Shown here: one piece after another, positions 25,682 through 34,816 of the stretch
How positions within the stretch are numbered: the first letter of the stretch is position 1
Layout: the number at the start of each line of letters is the position of its first letter
Origin: DATGPD01 sp041398565
GTDB lineage: Bacteria; Planctomycetota; UBA1135; UBA2386
Assembly (NCBI GenBank): GCA_041398565.1
Contig: JAWKUN010000006.1
Span: 1 to 64,000, forward strand
DNA length: 64,000 nucleotides
Direction: 5' to 3'
Program-made: the position numbers and the translations under genes
The notes under the pieces: generated by a model
The model's input: only the letters and a program-made list of their open reading frames with translations
The model's database searches: none
What the model was told of the DNA's origin: nothing

Positions 25682-26415
25682 TGCACACCAATCGAAAGAA
25701 ACTCCTCATCGTGGAAGACGACGACGAACTGCGCCTCGCCATGAGCGTGCGGCTCGGCCATGCGTTCCAGACCACTTGCGCTCAGGACGGCCTCGGCGCC
25801 GTCGGTCGCGCGCGCGCCGAGCGACCCGACGCCATCCTCCTCGACCTCGGTCTTCCTTGCGGCGACGGCTTTCGCGTCCTCGAGTCCCTGCGCACCAACC
25901 CCGAACTCGCCGACATCCCGGTCGTGGTGCTCACCGGACGCGATGCCGAGGCCGCGCGCGACCGCGCCCTCGATGCCGGCGCCAGCGCCTTCCTCACCAA
26001 GCCGGCAGAACCCGACGCGATCGTCGACGCGGTTCGAGCCGCCGTCGCCGCCCGACGCGAGCGCACCTGTGTCCTCTTGGTCGAGGACGACGACGACCAA
26101 CGCGAAGGCCTGGCGATGCGCCTGCGCGCCCGCGACCTCGTGGTCGTCCTGGCCCAAGACGGCGCCAGTGCGCTGATGAAGGCACGCAAGTACGCGCCCG
26201 ACGTCGTGGTCCTCGACCTCGGCCTGCCCGGCGGCGACGGGATGGACGTGATGCGCCGCATGAAGCAGATCGAGGAGCTCGCCAACATCCCGATCATCGT
26301 GCTCACCGGTCGCGACGATGCCGAGGCGCAGGCGAGGGCCGCCGGTGCCGACGCCTTCCTGCAGAAGCCGGCCGACCACGAGATGCTGCTCGAGGCCATC
26401 GGAGGCGCCCGATGA
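25681..26415 (+). CDS. tandem double-receiver protein (REC-REC)
   Basis: A 244-residue protein made of two receiver domains without output. The first spans about residues 7-122 (LLIVEDDDELRLA, acceptor in AILLDLGLPCGDG, VVLTGRDAEAA, AFLTKPAEPD). The second spans about 127-242 (VLLVEDDDDQREG, VVVLDLGLPGGDG, IVLTGRDDAEAQ, AFLQKPADHE). Both keep the acidic pocket, Asp, Thr and Lys, so both should be phosphorylatable. Such proteins are typically phosphate shuttles or sinks in phosphorelays. The start is ATG 25681, directly after an in-frame GTG at 25678, and overlaps the upstream kinase stop. The stop overlaps the next ATG by 4 bp. Confidence 0.9.
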   Translation: MHTNRKKLLIVEDDDELRLAMSVRLGHAFQTTCAQDGLGAVGRARAERPDAILLDLGLPCGDGFRVLESLRTNPELADIPVVVLTGRDAEAARDRALDAGASAFLTKPAEPDAIVDAVRAAVAARRERTCVLLVEDDDDQREGLAMRLRARDLVVVLAQDGASALMKARKYAPDVVVLDLGLPGGDGMDVMRRMKQIEELANIPIIVLTGRDDAEAQARAAGADAFLQKPADHEMLLEAIGGAR

Positions 26416-26867
26416 CCGCCGCGTCCTACGTGCCCGTCAGACCGCGTGCCGTCGCCGAGATGGTGCTGGGCTTCGGACCGCGCAAGGCATGCTCCACCAG
26501 CGAGCGCGTGCTCATCGTCGAGGACGACCACGACACCCGTCTGGCGCTGGAGATCCGCCTGATCGCCAACAACTACGACGTCGCGGCGGCGGTCGACGGC
26601 GCCCGCGCGGCCTACCTGCTGCGCGAGCTATTGCCGGATCTCGTGGTCCTCGACCTCGGCCTGCCCGGACTCGACGGCTTCGCGTTCCTCGACCTGGCGA
26701 GGTCGATGCCGCCGGCCGAGCGGCCGAAGATCCTCATCCACTCGGCGTGGGAGCGCGAAGAACACGAGCGCCGTGCTCTGGCGCTCGGTGCCTCGCTCTA
26801 CCTGCAGAAGCCGGCGAACGATCTCGACCTGCTGGTGGCGATCCGCAATCTGCTCGATCAACGCTGA
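26412..26867 (+). CDS. single-domain response regulator
   Basis: A 151-residue receiver with a roughly 30-residue N-terminal extension of unknown role. Motifs: VLIVEDDHDTRLA, phospho-acceptor in LVVLDLGLPGLDG (about residue 83), ILIHSAWEREEH where the usual Thr/Ser position is Ser, and LYLQKPANDLDL with the conserved Lys. It has no DNA-binding output domain. The ATGA overlap with the REC-REC gene shows co-translation. It probably completes a phosphorelay with the two upstream genes. It is convergent with the secreted-protein gene that ends at 26890. Confidence 0.88.
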   Translation: MTAASYVPVRPRAVAEMVLGFGPRKACSTSERVLIVEDDHDTRLALEIRLIANNYDVAAAVDGARAAYLLRELLPDLVVLDLGLPGLDGFAFLDLARSMPPAERPKILIHSAWEREEHERRALALGASLYLQKPANDLDLLVAIRNLLDQR

Positions 26868-26889
26868 CCGAGCAGCAGCGGACGCCGGC

Positions 26890-27927
26890 TCACTGGCCGA
26901 AGCGCGCGCGGATGGCGTTGGTGAACGCCAAGTTCTGCGGCAGCGTCGGGTCGAAGAAGAGCGACTGCAGGGCCAGGTCCACGACGCCGGCCGAGCCGGT
27001 CACGGGCAGCTGGAAGCGGCCCGCGGCATCGGCGGACACGGGCAGGGTGGCGGCCAGCCCGAGGCCGGCGACGATGTTGCCGCCGAAGATGGGCAGGTCG
27101 CCCGCGCCCCACAGCGAGATCCCGAGCACACCGGGCACGCCCGGCTGGGCGCCGGCCGCGTAGTAGATGCTGGCCTGACCGGCGCTCAGGCCGGCGCCGC
27201 ACATCTCGGCGTAGGCCGTGCCCGGACCCTGCGACCCCACATCCTCCTGGCAGGGACCACCGCGCATCCAGAACGTGACCACGCACTGGTCGTCCAGGCG
27301 GATGGTCGGGTTCGGCAGGAAGCCGGTGTTGAAGGTGGTCAGCCGCACCCAGTTGGTCGTCGTGTTGTTGACGAACTGGAAGTCGCAGCGGCACGACGAC
27401 GTGCGCGAGGCGACGGCGTTGTCGACGCCGGACACGCTGCCGGGCAGCAGGAAGGCCGAGGTCGAGCCCGAGAAGCTGGGCTCCTGGAACATGACCTCCG
27501 CTCCGGAGCCGTAGCCCTCGAAGTCACCGAAGTTGACCGGACCGCCGGTCTGGGTGGTGGCGGTGACGTCGTCGATCCAGAGGACGAACGGGTCGGTGAT
27601 GCCGGTGTCGTTGAGGACGCGCAGGTGCTCGATCACGCCGAACGTGCCATCCAGCACGCCGTTGGCCGTGGTGCCCGCGAAGGCCGCGAGCGGGTCGGTG
27701 GTGATGTTGAACGTGAACTGCTGCCACGTCCCGTCGAGGACCAGGGTCTGCGCGTCCTTGTTGACCCATTCGATACCGCCGAGGGTGCCGCCGTTACCGC
27801 CGATCGTGGTGAAGCTGCCGCCGCCGGCTTCGGTTTCGCGGACGCCGATCGAGATCTTGACGGTCCCCTGCGCTTGCAGCGCCGCCGAGAGACCGAGCAC
27901 GAGAGTGAGAGTGTGGAGGTGGGACAT
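26890..27927 (-). CDS. secreted hypothetical protein, carbohydrate-binding-like fold
   Basis: A 345-residue protein with signal peptide MSHLHTLTLVLGLSAALQAQ. It is beta-rich: WQQFTFNITTDPLAAF followed by FVLWIDDVTATTQTGG resembles the strand pattern of carbohydrate-binding modules, in which a W-Q-x-F-x-F strand and an I-D-D-V-x strand recur. A second such unit follows (NWVRLTTFNTG, WMRGGPC). Cysteines in SCRCDFQF, DDQCVV, GPCQED and EMCGAG suggest disulfides. The C-terminal 95 residues are the planctomycete-type module. No catalytic residues can be assigned. ATG 27927 directly begins the signal peptide. Confidence 0.75.
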   Translation of the reverse strand: MSHLHTLTLVLGLSAALQAQGTVKISIGVRETEAGGGSFTTIGGNGGTLGGIEWVNKDAQTLVLDGTWQQFTFNITTDPLAAFAGTTANGVLDGTFGVIEHLRVLNDTGITDPFVLWIDDVTATTQTGGPVNFGDFEGYGSGAEVMFQEPSFSGSTSAFLLPGSVSGVDNAVASRTSSCRCDFQFVNNTTTNWVRLTTFNTGFLPNPTIRLDDQCVVTFWMRGGPCQEDVGSQGPGTAYAEMCGAGLSAGQASIYYAAGAQPGVPGVLGISLWGAGDLPIFGGNIVAGLGLAATLPVSADAAGRFQLPVTGSAGVVDLALQSLFFDPTLPQNLAFTNAIRARFGQ

Positions 27928-28166
27928 GGCTTGGAACTTGGGGTAGCAACAGTCGCTGCGCCGGCCCCCTTGGGCCGAGGCACGAACAGCGCCCCGCACG
28001 ATAGCGAACCCTTCGCGCCGACGACACCACGCGGCGCCCGCAAGCATTTCGCCGGGCGGAAAGCGACCTCGCGCGTGCGGAGGCCCGCACGCCTGACCCC
28101 CATGCCACCGCGAACGAGGAGACCGGACCACGGACGGACCCGACCACCGCCGAGTCCGGCCCGACC

Positions 28167-31100
28167 TCACCGCTTGGGCGGATCCACCTCGCGCATGGTG
28201 GCGCCGCGGTCGTCGCTCAGGACGAGGACCGCGAAGCGCTCGACGTCGTCGGCGGCGTCGCCCGACACCGAGGCGTAGTCGAAGCGCCCGCGCAAGTCGG
28301 TGTAGCCGTCCTTGAAGAAGCGCACCCGACCTGCTTCGGTGCGGGCGAACACCTTCACGTACACGCGCGGCAACGGCTTGCCGCTGCTCGCATCGGTGAC
28401 CATCACCTGACCGTAGGTGTCGATGAACTGCGCTGCGAGAGTGTTGGCGTAGTAGCTCTGCCGCCGCGTCACCCCTCCACCACGCACCTCGACCAGCACG
28501 TTGGCGGTGAGGAACTCGGCCGGCAGGTCGAAGCTCACCTCGTTGGCGTCAGCCGGCAGCGTGCGCACGTCGGCGCGATTGGGACGGATGTAGGTGAACG
28601 CTTCGCTGCCCTGCTGCACGAACGGGTGCGTCGAGAACAGGAACTCGACGTCGGTGCGGTAGTAGCGCACCTCGCAGCTGTCGATGCCGCGGTAGCGCAA
28701 CGTCACCCGCCGAGCCTCGACCACGAGATCGAGCATGGGCTGCGCCGCGGCCAGGATCCCTTGCTGGGTCGCAACGTCCTCGCCGGCGCCCGGCTGCGCC
28801 GCCCTGGTCTTGCCGTCGGCCTCGTCGAGCTGCTGCAGCACCTCGAGGAAGCGCGTGCGCCAGTGCGGGATCGGGTAGGTTCGGTAGCTCTCGGCGATGC
28901 CACGCGCCAGGGCGTGGTCAGCGCTGTAGAAGTCGAGATAGGCGCGCAGGTAGTCGTATTGCACGCGCGTCGGCAGAGCCGCCGGATCGATCCGAGCGAA
29001 GCCGCGCAACGCCTCCTCGACGCGGTCCTGCAGAAGCAGGTAGTAGGTGACGCTCAACCAGTCCTCGGCGTCGAGCGTGGTGCGCTCCGCCAGGATGGCC
29101 AGCAAGTCGGCGTACTGCCGTGCCAACGAGGCGTTGAGGATCACACGATCGCGGCCGAAGCGGTGCGCGCGACTGTTGAACAGCGGCTCGTACTCGACGT
29201 GCTGGTAGGCGCGTCGCTCGACCGGATCGATTTCCAGCAACGCCGACCGCAACGCGTGCCCACACTGCTGCACGAAACCGTCCTGCTGGCACAGGTACTC
29301 GCGCATGGCGCGCTCGTCACGGTGCAGGACGCCGTACGACCAGAGAGTGCCGTCGTACACCAGGCGCTGGCGCAGACGCTCCAGCATGGCCACGAAGAAG
29401 GCCTGGTCGCGCATGCGCCAGGCCACCATGCCGAGATCGAGGCGCAGCAGGTTGTTCTCCTCGACGAAGGCCAGGACTTCGTCGACCGACCCGTTCTGCG
29501 ACACGTAGTCCCACGAGGTCGTGTCCACCTTCGACAGCTCGACGACGACTTCGAGGGTGCGCGGTGCTGCGAACGCCACCAGCTTGCCGCGCTCGGCCAC
29601 GTGCACCGGGTAGTGCGGTTGACGGCCCGCTACCGGGAAGTAGAACGCGTACTCGAGCGCCGCCGTGGCGTAGGCGTCGAGGGCGACGGTGAAGCCACGT
29701 GTGAAGTAGCCGGATCGCACCGGGATCGCCCCCTCCGGCACCTGCAGCAGCACCTCGAGTTGGCGCGGCGTCGAGGTGGGGTTGGTCACGACCACCTGGC
29801 AGCCGTACGGCACGCCGGCCTGGAATTCGCCGTCGATCCACGCGTCGCGTCGCTCGTTGCCGACGAAGCTGTAGCGCGCGTCGAGGCGGAAGAAGTTCTC
29901 GTTGACGAGGACGGCATCGCTGTCCGCGGCCGGCTCGGTGTCCACCAACTCCTTGCGCACCAGCAACAGCGGGCTGCCCGCCTCGATGCGCAGGTCGTTG
30001 CCGTCGACGCTGGTCGCGTGCGCCGCCGCCTTGAACGGTAGGTCGAGCACAGCGAGCGCCAGCATCATCTCGGCGAACGAGCCCGACGCCTCGGCGATGT
30101 GGTCGGAGACGAACGGCTTGCGACGGTCGGCCAACGCGTAGTCGCGCCAGAAGGCGTTGACCGTCACCAGATCCGCACCCTGCTCTTCGATACGCCGATG
30201 CCAGTAGTTGTGCTCTACGTAGCGCAGGGTCGGATCGGGCGCGCGATACAGGCGCTGCTGGCGCTCGCGCAGGGCCACATCCTTCAGCTCCTCCTTCAGC
30301 TCGGCGCGCCCACGTTGGGCACCGAGCATGAAGTCGTCCTCGCCCCCATCGGCCCTGGCCTTCTCGACCGGCGCGGCCTCGGCCGCCGGCTCCTCGTCGT
30401 CCTGCGCCCTCGCCAGCTTCGCGGCATCCTGCTTGTCGGCGGGCCTCCCAGGCACCTTGCGCCTCGCGAAGAAGTTCTCGGTCCGCGCACGGACGTCGCC
30501 CGCCGCACCTTCGTCGAAGAAGGTGCCACGCAGAGTCGTGTCGAACAGGTGGGCGACGCGCTCGAGATCGGGCGGCAGCAGGTCGTAGGCGTCCCGCAGC
30601 AGACGCTGGACCGCGGGCTCGACCCGTCCCAGGCGCCGCGCCAGCAGGATGCGCTCGACGACGTTGAGGCGAGCGAACGCGCGCGGCTCGAGGTAGGACT
30701 GCATGTCGACCTCGAGCAACCAGTCGTCGAGGAACGTCTTGTGCATCTTGCAGGCCAGGAACGGCCGCACCTCCTGCGCGAAGAACTCGGGGTCCTTCTG
30801 CTGCAGGAAGAAGTGCAGCTCGTGGCAGGCGTGGCGCGAATACAGGTCGCGCTTGGCCTCGACCGTCAGCTCCGGCCAACCCAGCAGGAAAGCGAAGCGC
30901 GACAGCTCGGCGCCGGGGTTCAGGGTGGCCAGCAGCTGGAACACCGACGCCAGCGAGTCGTAGGTCTGCACCTGTGCGTCGCTCTCGCCGATCAGGCGCG
31001 CGCTCGCTCCCGCCGGCAAGAACTCGATGCGCCGCTGCTCGACGACGTGGCGAGCGGCGGCGATGGCCGTCGGCAATCGACGTGCGCGCGGCGCCAGCGG

Positions 31101-34100
31101 CTTCTCGTCGGCTGCCAGCGTGGTGTAAACGGTGTCGTCGCCGTCGACCGCCAGGACTTGGACGAGCTGACCGTCGCCCAGCCGGTCCCGTGGCACGCGC
31201 ACGACGCCATCCGCATCCGGCCGCAGGTTGAGCACGACCGCCGCCGTCGCCGGGAGGAAGTCGAGGTTGGCGAAAGTGCCCGGCGGGCGCGTCGGCATGG
31301 CCGGCGACGGCGACGGCCCGGGCGACGAAGGACCTCCCGCCGCGCGCCCGCCGCGCCCACCGAACTTGCCGCCTGCGCCACCGCCCGCGCCCACCATCGT
31401 CTCCGTCTCTTGCAGCGCCCACGGGTTGAGCAGCAAGCTCGGCCGCCGCAGCATGTTGCCGGGGAAGCGCGTGGCGAAGCGCCGCTCCAGGACGTAGCGG
31501 TACTCCTCGCCGATCTCGCGGCCTGCCTCGTAGTTGACCTCGCCGTGCTCGACGCCCACCACCGCGGGCGCCGGCCGGCCGTCGACCGACAGGTGCGCCC
31601 AGGGGTCGAACGCCGGCACGAAGCGGTCGACCAGCACGTGCACCCGCGTGCGCGCGCCGGCGTTGGCGAGCCGCACCCGCAGTTCGTCGCCGGCGAGCTC
31701 CGCCGCCACCACCTGCAAGCGCGGCGGGTCGAGCTGCAGCAGACGGTCGCGTCCGACCGCCCAGCCGTCGCGCGCCTGACCCTGCGTCACGCGGACCTCG
31801 ACGTGCACGTCCGGCTCTTCCAGCCACAGGTCGTAGTCGCCCGGCTCGAGGTCGCGTAGCTCGACGAAACCTCCGGCAAGCGCGAGGTGCTCGAAAGCGT
31901 CGCGCACGAACGCACCGCCACGCACCTCGAGCAGCGACGCCACGGCGCGGCTCAGCTCGGTGGCTCCGCTCTGCAACGGCACCCGCAGCGTCTGCCCGAC
32001 GGCGCCGTGCACCCGCGTCGGGTACGAGCGACCGTGGCCGCGCAGCTGGAAGGCACCGACATCGGCAGGGAACCCCGACGCCTGCAGGCGCTCGATCCCG
32101 GGCATGGCCCCCAGCGCGATGCGTCCCTGCGCGTCGGTCTTCAGGTCGACGTGCACGGGATCGGTGAACAGTCGGTGCTGCAGGACCAGGTGGACGGCGC
32201 GGTCGGCCAATGGCTCGCCCTCCTTGCCGCGCAGGTCGAGGGCGTAGCCCGCGGCCGAACGCGACAGCACCGGACAAGCAGTTTGGTCGGTCGCGTCGAT
32301 CTGGTTGACGGTGAAGGATCGCTCGGCGGTCGCCAGGTCGACGTCCTTGGCGTTGCTGAGGTCGCGCACCTTGCCGCGCAGCACGACGCTGACGCGGGAG
32401 AGGTCGTCGGGCACCCGAAACTCGTGCACGAACTCCTGCTCGGCGCTGAGCTCGATGTCGCGCACCTCGCGCACCGACGCGACGCCGTGGATATCGATGG
32501 CCGTCACCACCAGGCTCGGCTGCTGCAGCAGCTGCAAGCCCACCGGCTCGTCGTCGAGCGCGAGGCGTGGCCGCACCGCGAGTCGCGCGGTCCGCCGCGC
32601 GAGCAGCCCCTCGCGATCGATGTGCACCCCGGCGGTCAGCTCGTAGCGCTCGGCTCGGTGGTCGAGGGAGCTGAGCGTGGCCAGGTTGCCGTGCTGCAAC
32701 ACCAGCGGTGCCAACCCGGGCTTGGTAGAGAACGGGATGACGACCTCGCCGTCGGCATCGGCGGCGTAGTCGCGGCCGCCGAACCACGCGTGCGCCGTGC
32801 GCAGGTGCTGGCCGCGCTCATCGAGCACGCGCAGGACGTGGCCAGCAGCGCCCAGCCGTTGGGTGTACTGCAGCCGCCCCTTGTGGATCACCGCCCGACT
32901 CGAGGTGCCGTTGCCGATGAGCTCGACGACGTAGACGCCCGGTGCGCCGAGCGAAGGCAGCTCGAAACGCCGGCGCACACGCAGCAGAGGTCCCTCTCCG
33001 TAGGTGAGCGTCTGCTCGACGTTGGCCACCAGCCCGTCGAGGTCGATGGCAGCGTCCACTTCCTTGCCCGTCTCCCGGTAGTAGTTGACGGTGTCGATCT
33101 CGAACACCCGCAGCAGCAGCGTCTTGACGTTCTTGACATCGACCTCGAGGGCGACCGCATCTTCGGCCGCGTAGTAGGTCGGCTGCGTCGGCGCGAAGTC
33201 GAGATCGACGCGTTCCTTCAGTCGTTCGTAGTAGGCCGGGTCGTTCAGCAGCGCGTACCAGCGCTGCATGTCGCCGATGCCGGCCAGGATCTTGGTCTCC
33301 GCGAACAGCCGGCGCAGGTAGTCGCCGTCGACGAAGTCGGCGAACCCAGCCGGACCGTCGGCGTCGCGCAAGAAGTGCGCCAGGTACGCGCGCACGACCG
33401 GCTCGTCTCGGCGCACCGGGTCGAGCCCGGTGGCGAACTTGGAACCGAGGTCGGCGCGCGGATCGGCGCTGCGCTCGAGCCAGCGCTGGCTGATGTAGGC
33501 GGCGTTGCGCGGCAAACGCAGATAGGCGAGCAGACGGTCGCGGTCGAGCGTGCCGGCAGCGAGATCGTGCCGCAGGCGATGGTAGGCGACGTGCGCCCTC
33601 AACGAGTTCTGTGCCGGCGACAGACGGTCGACGAACGCCTGCAGACGTTCGAGGTAGGCCAGCCGGGCCGCCCAGTCGTTCTGCCACGAGACGTCCGCCG
33701 ACGGCCGCAGGCGCCGGATGTACTGGCCGAGGAACTCGCCGTCGTTCAGCAGGTCGGGACGCTGGCGCGCGCAAGCGTCGAGCTGGTCGAGAAGCAAGAG
33801 CTTGTGGATGCGGAGGGAGCCGAAGCCGCGGCTGCGCCGATCGCCGAGGTTGCGCACGACGAGGGCCGGCAGGTTCGGCACGTCCGGACGTCGCAAGCGC
33901 GCCAGCAGGCTCATCAGGCGGTCGGCGTCGAGGTCGGCGCCCACCAGGCTCTCGAGCGCCGCATCGGTGAACCCGTCGACGCTGCGCAGGTGCGTGTCCA
34001 GGGCGCGGCGGGTGAGCGTGGCCTCGGACACCAGCGCCGGGTCCAAGCGGGTCGGGAGGTCGGGCGGCGTGCCGGCCGTCTGGCGTTGGTGGTCGAAGCG

Positions 34101-34460
34101 CAGTCCCAGGTAGCGCTGCAGGTGGGTCAATGTCGCCTGCGGATCGCGCTCGTAGGTGAGCAGTGCTTGCCGGTGTTCGATCTCGGTGGTGAGCGCACTG
34201 CGCCCGTGTTGCTCGATCCAGGTGCGTAGCACCGGGGTCACCTCGTCGAAGCGGCCTTGCTGCTGCAAGACCAAGCACTGGTAGAACGAGTGCTCGGCGG
34301 TGCCCGGGATCAGCTGCTCGAGAGCCTTGGCGCGGTCCTCGGCCAGGGCGAAATCCTCGACGAAGCCGATCGGCGTGCCCTGGGCGACGGCGGCCACTGC
34401 CGACCCCACCGACACGCTGACCAGGGTGAGAAGAACGCGGCACAAGTGAGTCGGTCGCAT
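28167..34460 (-). CDS. giant secreted protein, macroglobulin-like architecture
   Basis: A 2097-residue exported protein (signal peptide about residues 1-27, VLLTLVSVSVGSAVAAVAQG). Residues 30-480 are mostly helical. Then come strand-rich blocks (PTYYAAEDAVALEVDVKNVK, VYVVELIGNG, GYALDLRGKEGEPLADRAVH, LEPGDYDLWLEEPD) that read like successive beta-sandwich domains of the macroglobulin/MG2 type. A Gly/Pro-rich linker starts near ETETMVGAGGGAGGKFGG. Acidic/charged helices follow, then more sandwiches, and near the C terminus a carboxypeptidase-regulatory-like unit (SGKPLPRVYVKVFA, GYTDLRGRFDYASVSG). I find no thioester GCGEQ motif, so this is not a classical thioester macroglobulin. The function is not assigned. 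The start ATG 34460 was chosen for the signal peptide. It is monocistronic. Confidence 0.82.
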   Translation of the reverse strand: MRPTHLCRVLLTLVSVSVGSAVAAVAQGTPIGFVEDFALAEDRAKALEQLIPGTAEHSFYQCLVLQQQGRFDEVTPVLRTWIEQHGRSALTTEIEHRQALLTYERDPQATLTHLQRYLGLRFDHQRQTAGTPPDLPTRLDPALVSEATLTRRALDTHLRSVDGFTDAALESLVGADLDADRLMSLLARLRRPDVPNLPALVVRNLGDRRSRGFGSLRIHKLLLLDQLDACARQRPDLLNDGEFLGQYIRRLRPSADVSWQNDWAARLAYLERLQAFVDRLSPAQNSLRAHVAYHRLRHDLAAGTLDRDRLLAYLRLPRNAAYISQRWLERSADPRADLGSKFATGLDPVRRDEPVVRAYLAHFLRDADGPAGFADFVDGDYLRRLFAETKILAGIGDMQRWYALLNDPAYYERLKERVDLDFAPTQPTYYAAEDAVALEVDVKNVKTLLLRVFEIDTVNYYRETGKEVDAAIDLDGLVANVEQTLTYGEGPLLRVRRRFELPSLGAPGVYVVELIGNGTSSRAVIHKGRLQYTQRLGAAGHVLRVLDERGQHLRTAHAWFGGRDYAADADGEVVIPFSTKPGLAPLVLQHGNLATLSSLDHRAERYELTAGVHIDREGLLARRTARLAVRPRLALDDEPVGLQLLQQPSLVVTAIDIHGVASVREVRDIELSAEQEFVHEFRVPDDLSRVSVVLRGKVRDLSNAKDVDLATAERSFTVNQIDATDQTACPVLSRSAAGYALDLRGKEGEPLADRAVHLVLQHRLFTDPVHVDLKTDAQGRIALGAMPGIERLQASGFPADVGAFQLRGHGRSYPTRVHGAVGQTLRVPLQSGATELSRAVASLLEVRGGAFVRDAFEHLALAGGFVELRDLEPGDYDLWLEEPDVHVEVRVTQGQARDGWAVGRDRLLQLDPPRLQVVAAELAGDELRVRLANAGARTRVHVLVDRFVPAFDPWAHLSVDGRPAPAVVGVEHGEVNYEAGREIGEEYRYVLERRFATRFPGNMLRRPSLLLNPWALQETETMVGAGGGAGGKFGGRGGRAAGGPSSPGPSPSPAMPTRPPGTFANLDFLPATAAVVLNLRPDADGVVRVPRDRLGDGQLVQVLAVDGDDTVYTTLAADEKPLAPRARRLPTAIAAARHVVEQRRIEFLPAGASARLIGESDAQVQTYDSLASVFQLLATLNPGAELSRFAFLLGWPELTVEAKRDLYSRHACHELHFFLQQKDPEFFAQEVRPFLACKMHKTFLDDWLLEVDMQSYLEPRAFARLNVVERILLARRLGRVEPAVQRLLRDAYDLLPPDLERVAHLFDTTLRGTFFDEGAAGDVRARTENFFARRKVPGRPADKQDAAKLARAQDDEEPAAEAAPVEKARADGGEDDFMLGAQRGRAELKEELKDVALRERQQRLYRAPDPTLRYVEHNYWHRRIEEQGADLVTVNAFWRDYALADRRKPFVSDHIAEASGSFAEMMLALAVLDLPFKAAAHATSVDGNDLRIEAGSPLLLVRKELVDTEPAADSDAVLVNENFFRLDARYSFVGNERRDAWIDGEFQAGVPYGCQVVVTNPTSTPRQLEVLLQVPEGAIPVRSGYFTRGFTVALDAYATAALEYAFYFPVAGRQPHYPVHVAERGKLVAFAAPRTLEVVVELSKVDTTSWDYVSQNGSVDEVLAFVEENNLLRLDLGMVAWRMRDQAFFVAMLERLRQRLVYDGTLWSYGVLHRDERAMREYLCQQDGFVQQCGHALRSALLEIDPVERRAYQHVEYEPLFNSRAHRFGRDRVILNASLARQYADLLAILAERTTLDAEDWLSVTYYLLLQDRVEEALRGFARIDPAALPTRVQYDYLRAYLDFYSADHALARGIAESYRTYPIPHWRTRFLEVLQQLDEADGKTRAAQPGAGEDVATQQGILAAAQPMLDLVVEARRVTLRYRGIDSCEVRYYRTDVEFLFSTHPFVQQGSEAFTYIRPNRADVRTLPADANEVSFDLPAEFLTANVLVEVRGGGVTRRQSYYANTLAAQFIDTYGQVMVTDASSGKPLPRVYVKVFARTEAGRVRFFKDGYTDLRGRFDYASVSGDAADDVERFAVLVLSDDRGATMREVDPPKR

Positions 34461-34816
34461 GGGTGGCTCGAGGTCGACAAAGACGTCATTCTGGCTCGAC
34501 CGGGGTCGCGACGTCGCCGGAGAAATGCGGCGCCGGCAGAGCGATGACCTGAACGAGCGTGCGGGCCCGCGGCTCAAAGCAACGCGGAGAGACGAGTTCC
34601 CAAGCTCCGGGTCGGATGGCGCCGCGAGGGCACCTCTGGCACGCGCGGCGTCGACCGGCGAGACGCGTGGTAACCGACGCAGGCGATTGTCCCACCCCGG
34701 CAGCAGAGCGGTCGGGGCCCCTGTCAGGTCGAGCGCGAAGCGCCGACTGAAACCGAGCCGTTGGTTGCGCCCGGGGGGGGTCCCCGTCCCATCGCCCGCT
34801 GCACTATCTTGCCGGC
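34461..34816. other. divergent intergenic region, 356 bp
   Basis: The gap lies between the giant secreted protein and the next plus-strand gene. It holds an 8-G run near 34772 and a TATCTT box at 34805. I found no gene or RNA. Confidence 0.5.
34805..34810 (+). promoter_or_regulatory. candidate -10 box (TATCTT), leaderless arrangement
   Basis: TATCTT is 6 nt before ATG 34817. Initiation 6-7 nt downstream of the box would start the transcript at the A of the start codon. Confidence 0.42.

Noticed and set aside
28167..34460. Classical thioester alpha-2-macroglobulin
   Set aside because: No GCGEQ or similar thioester motif was found in the protein.
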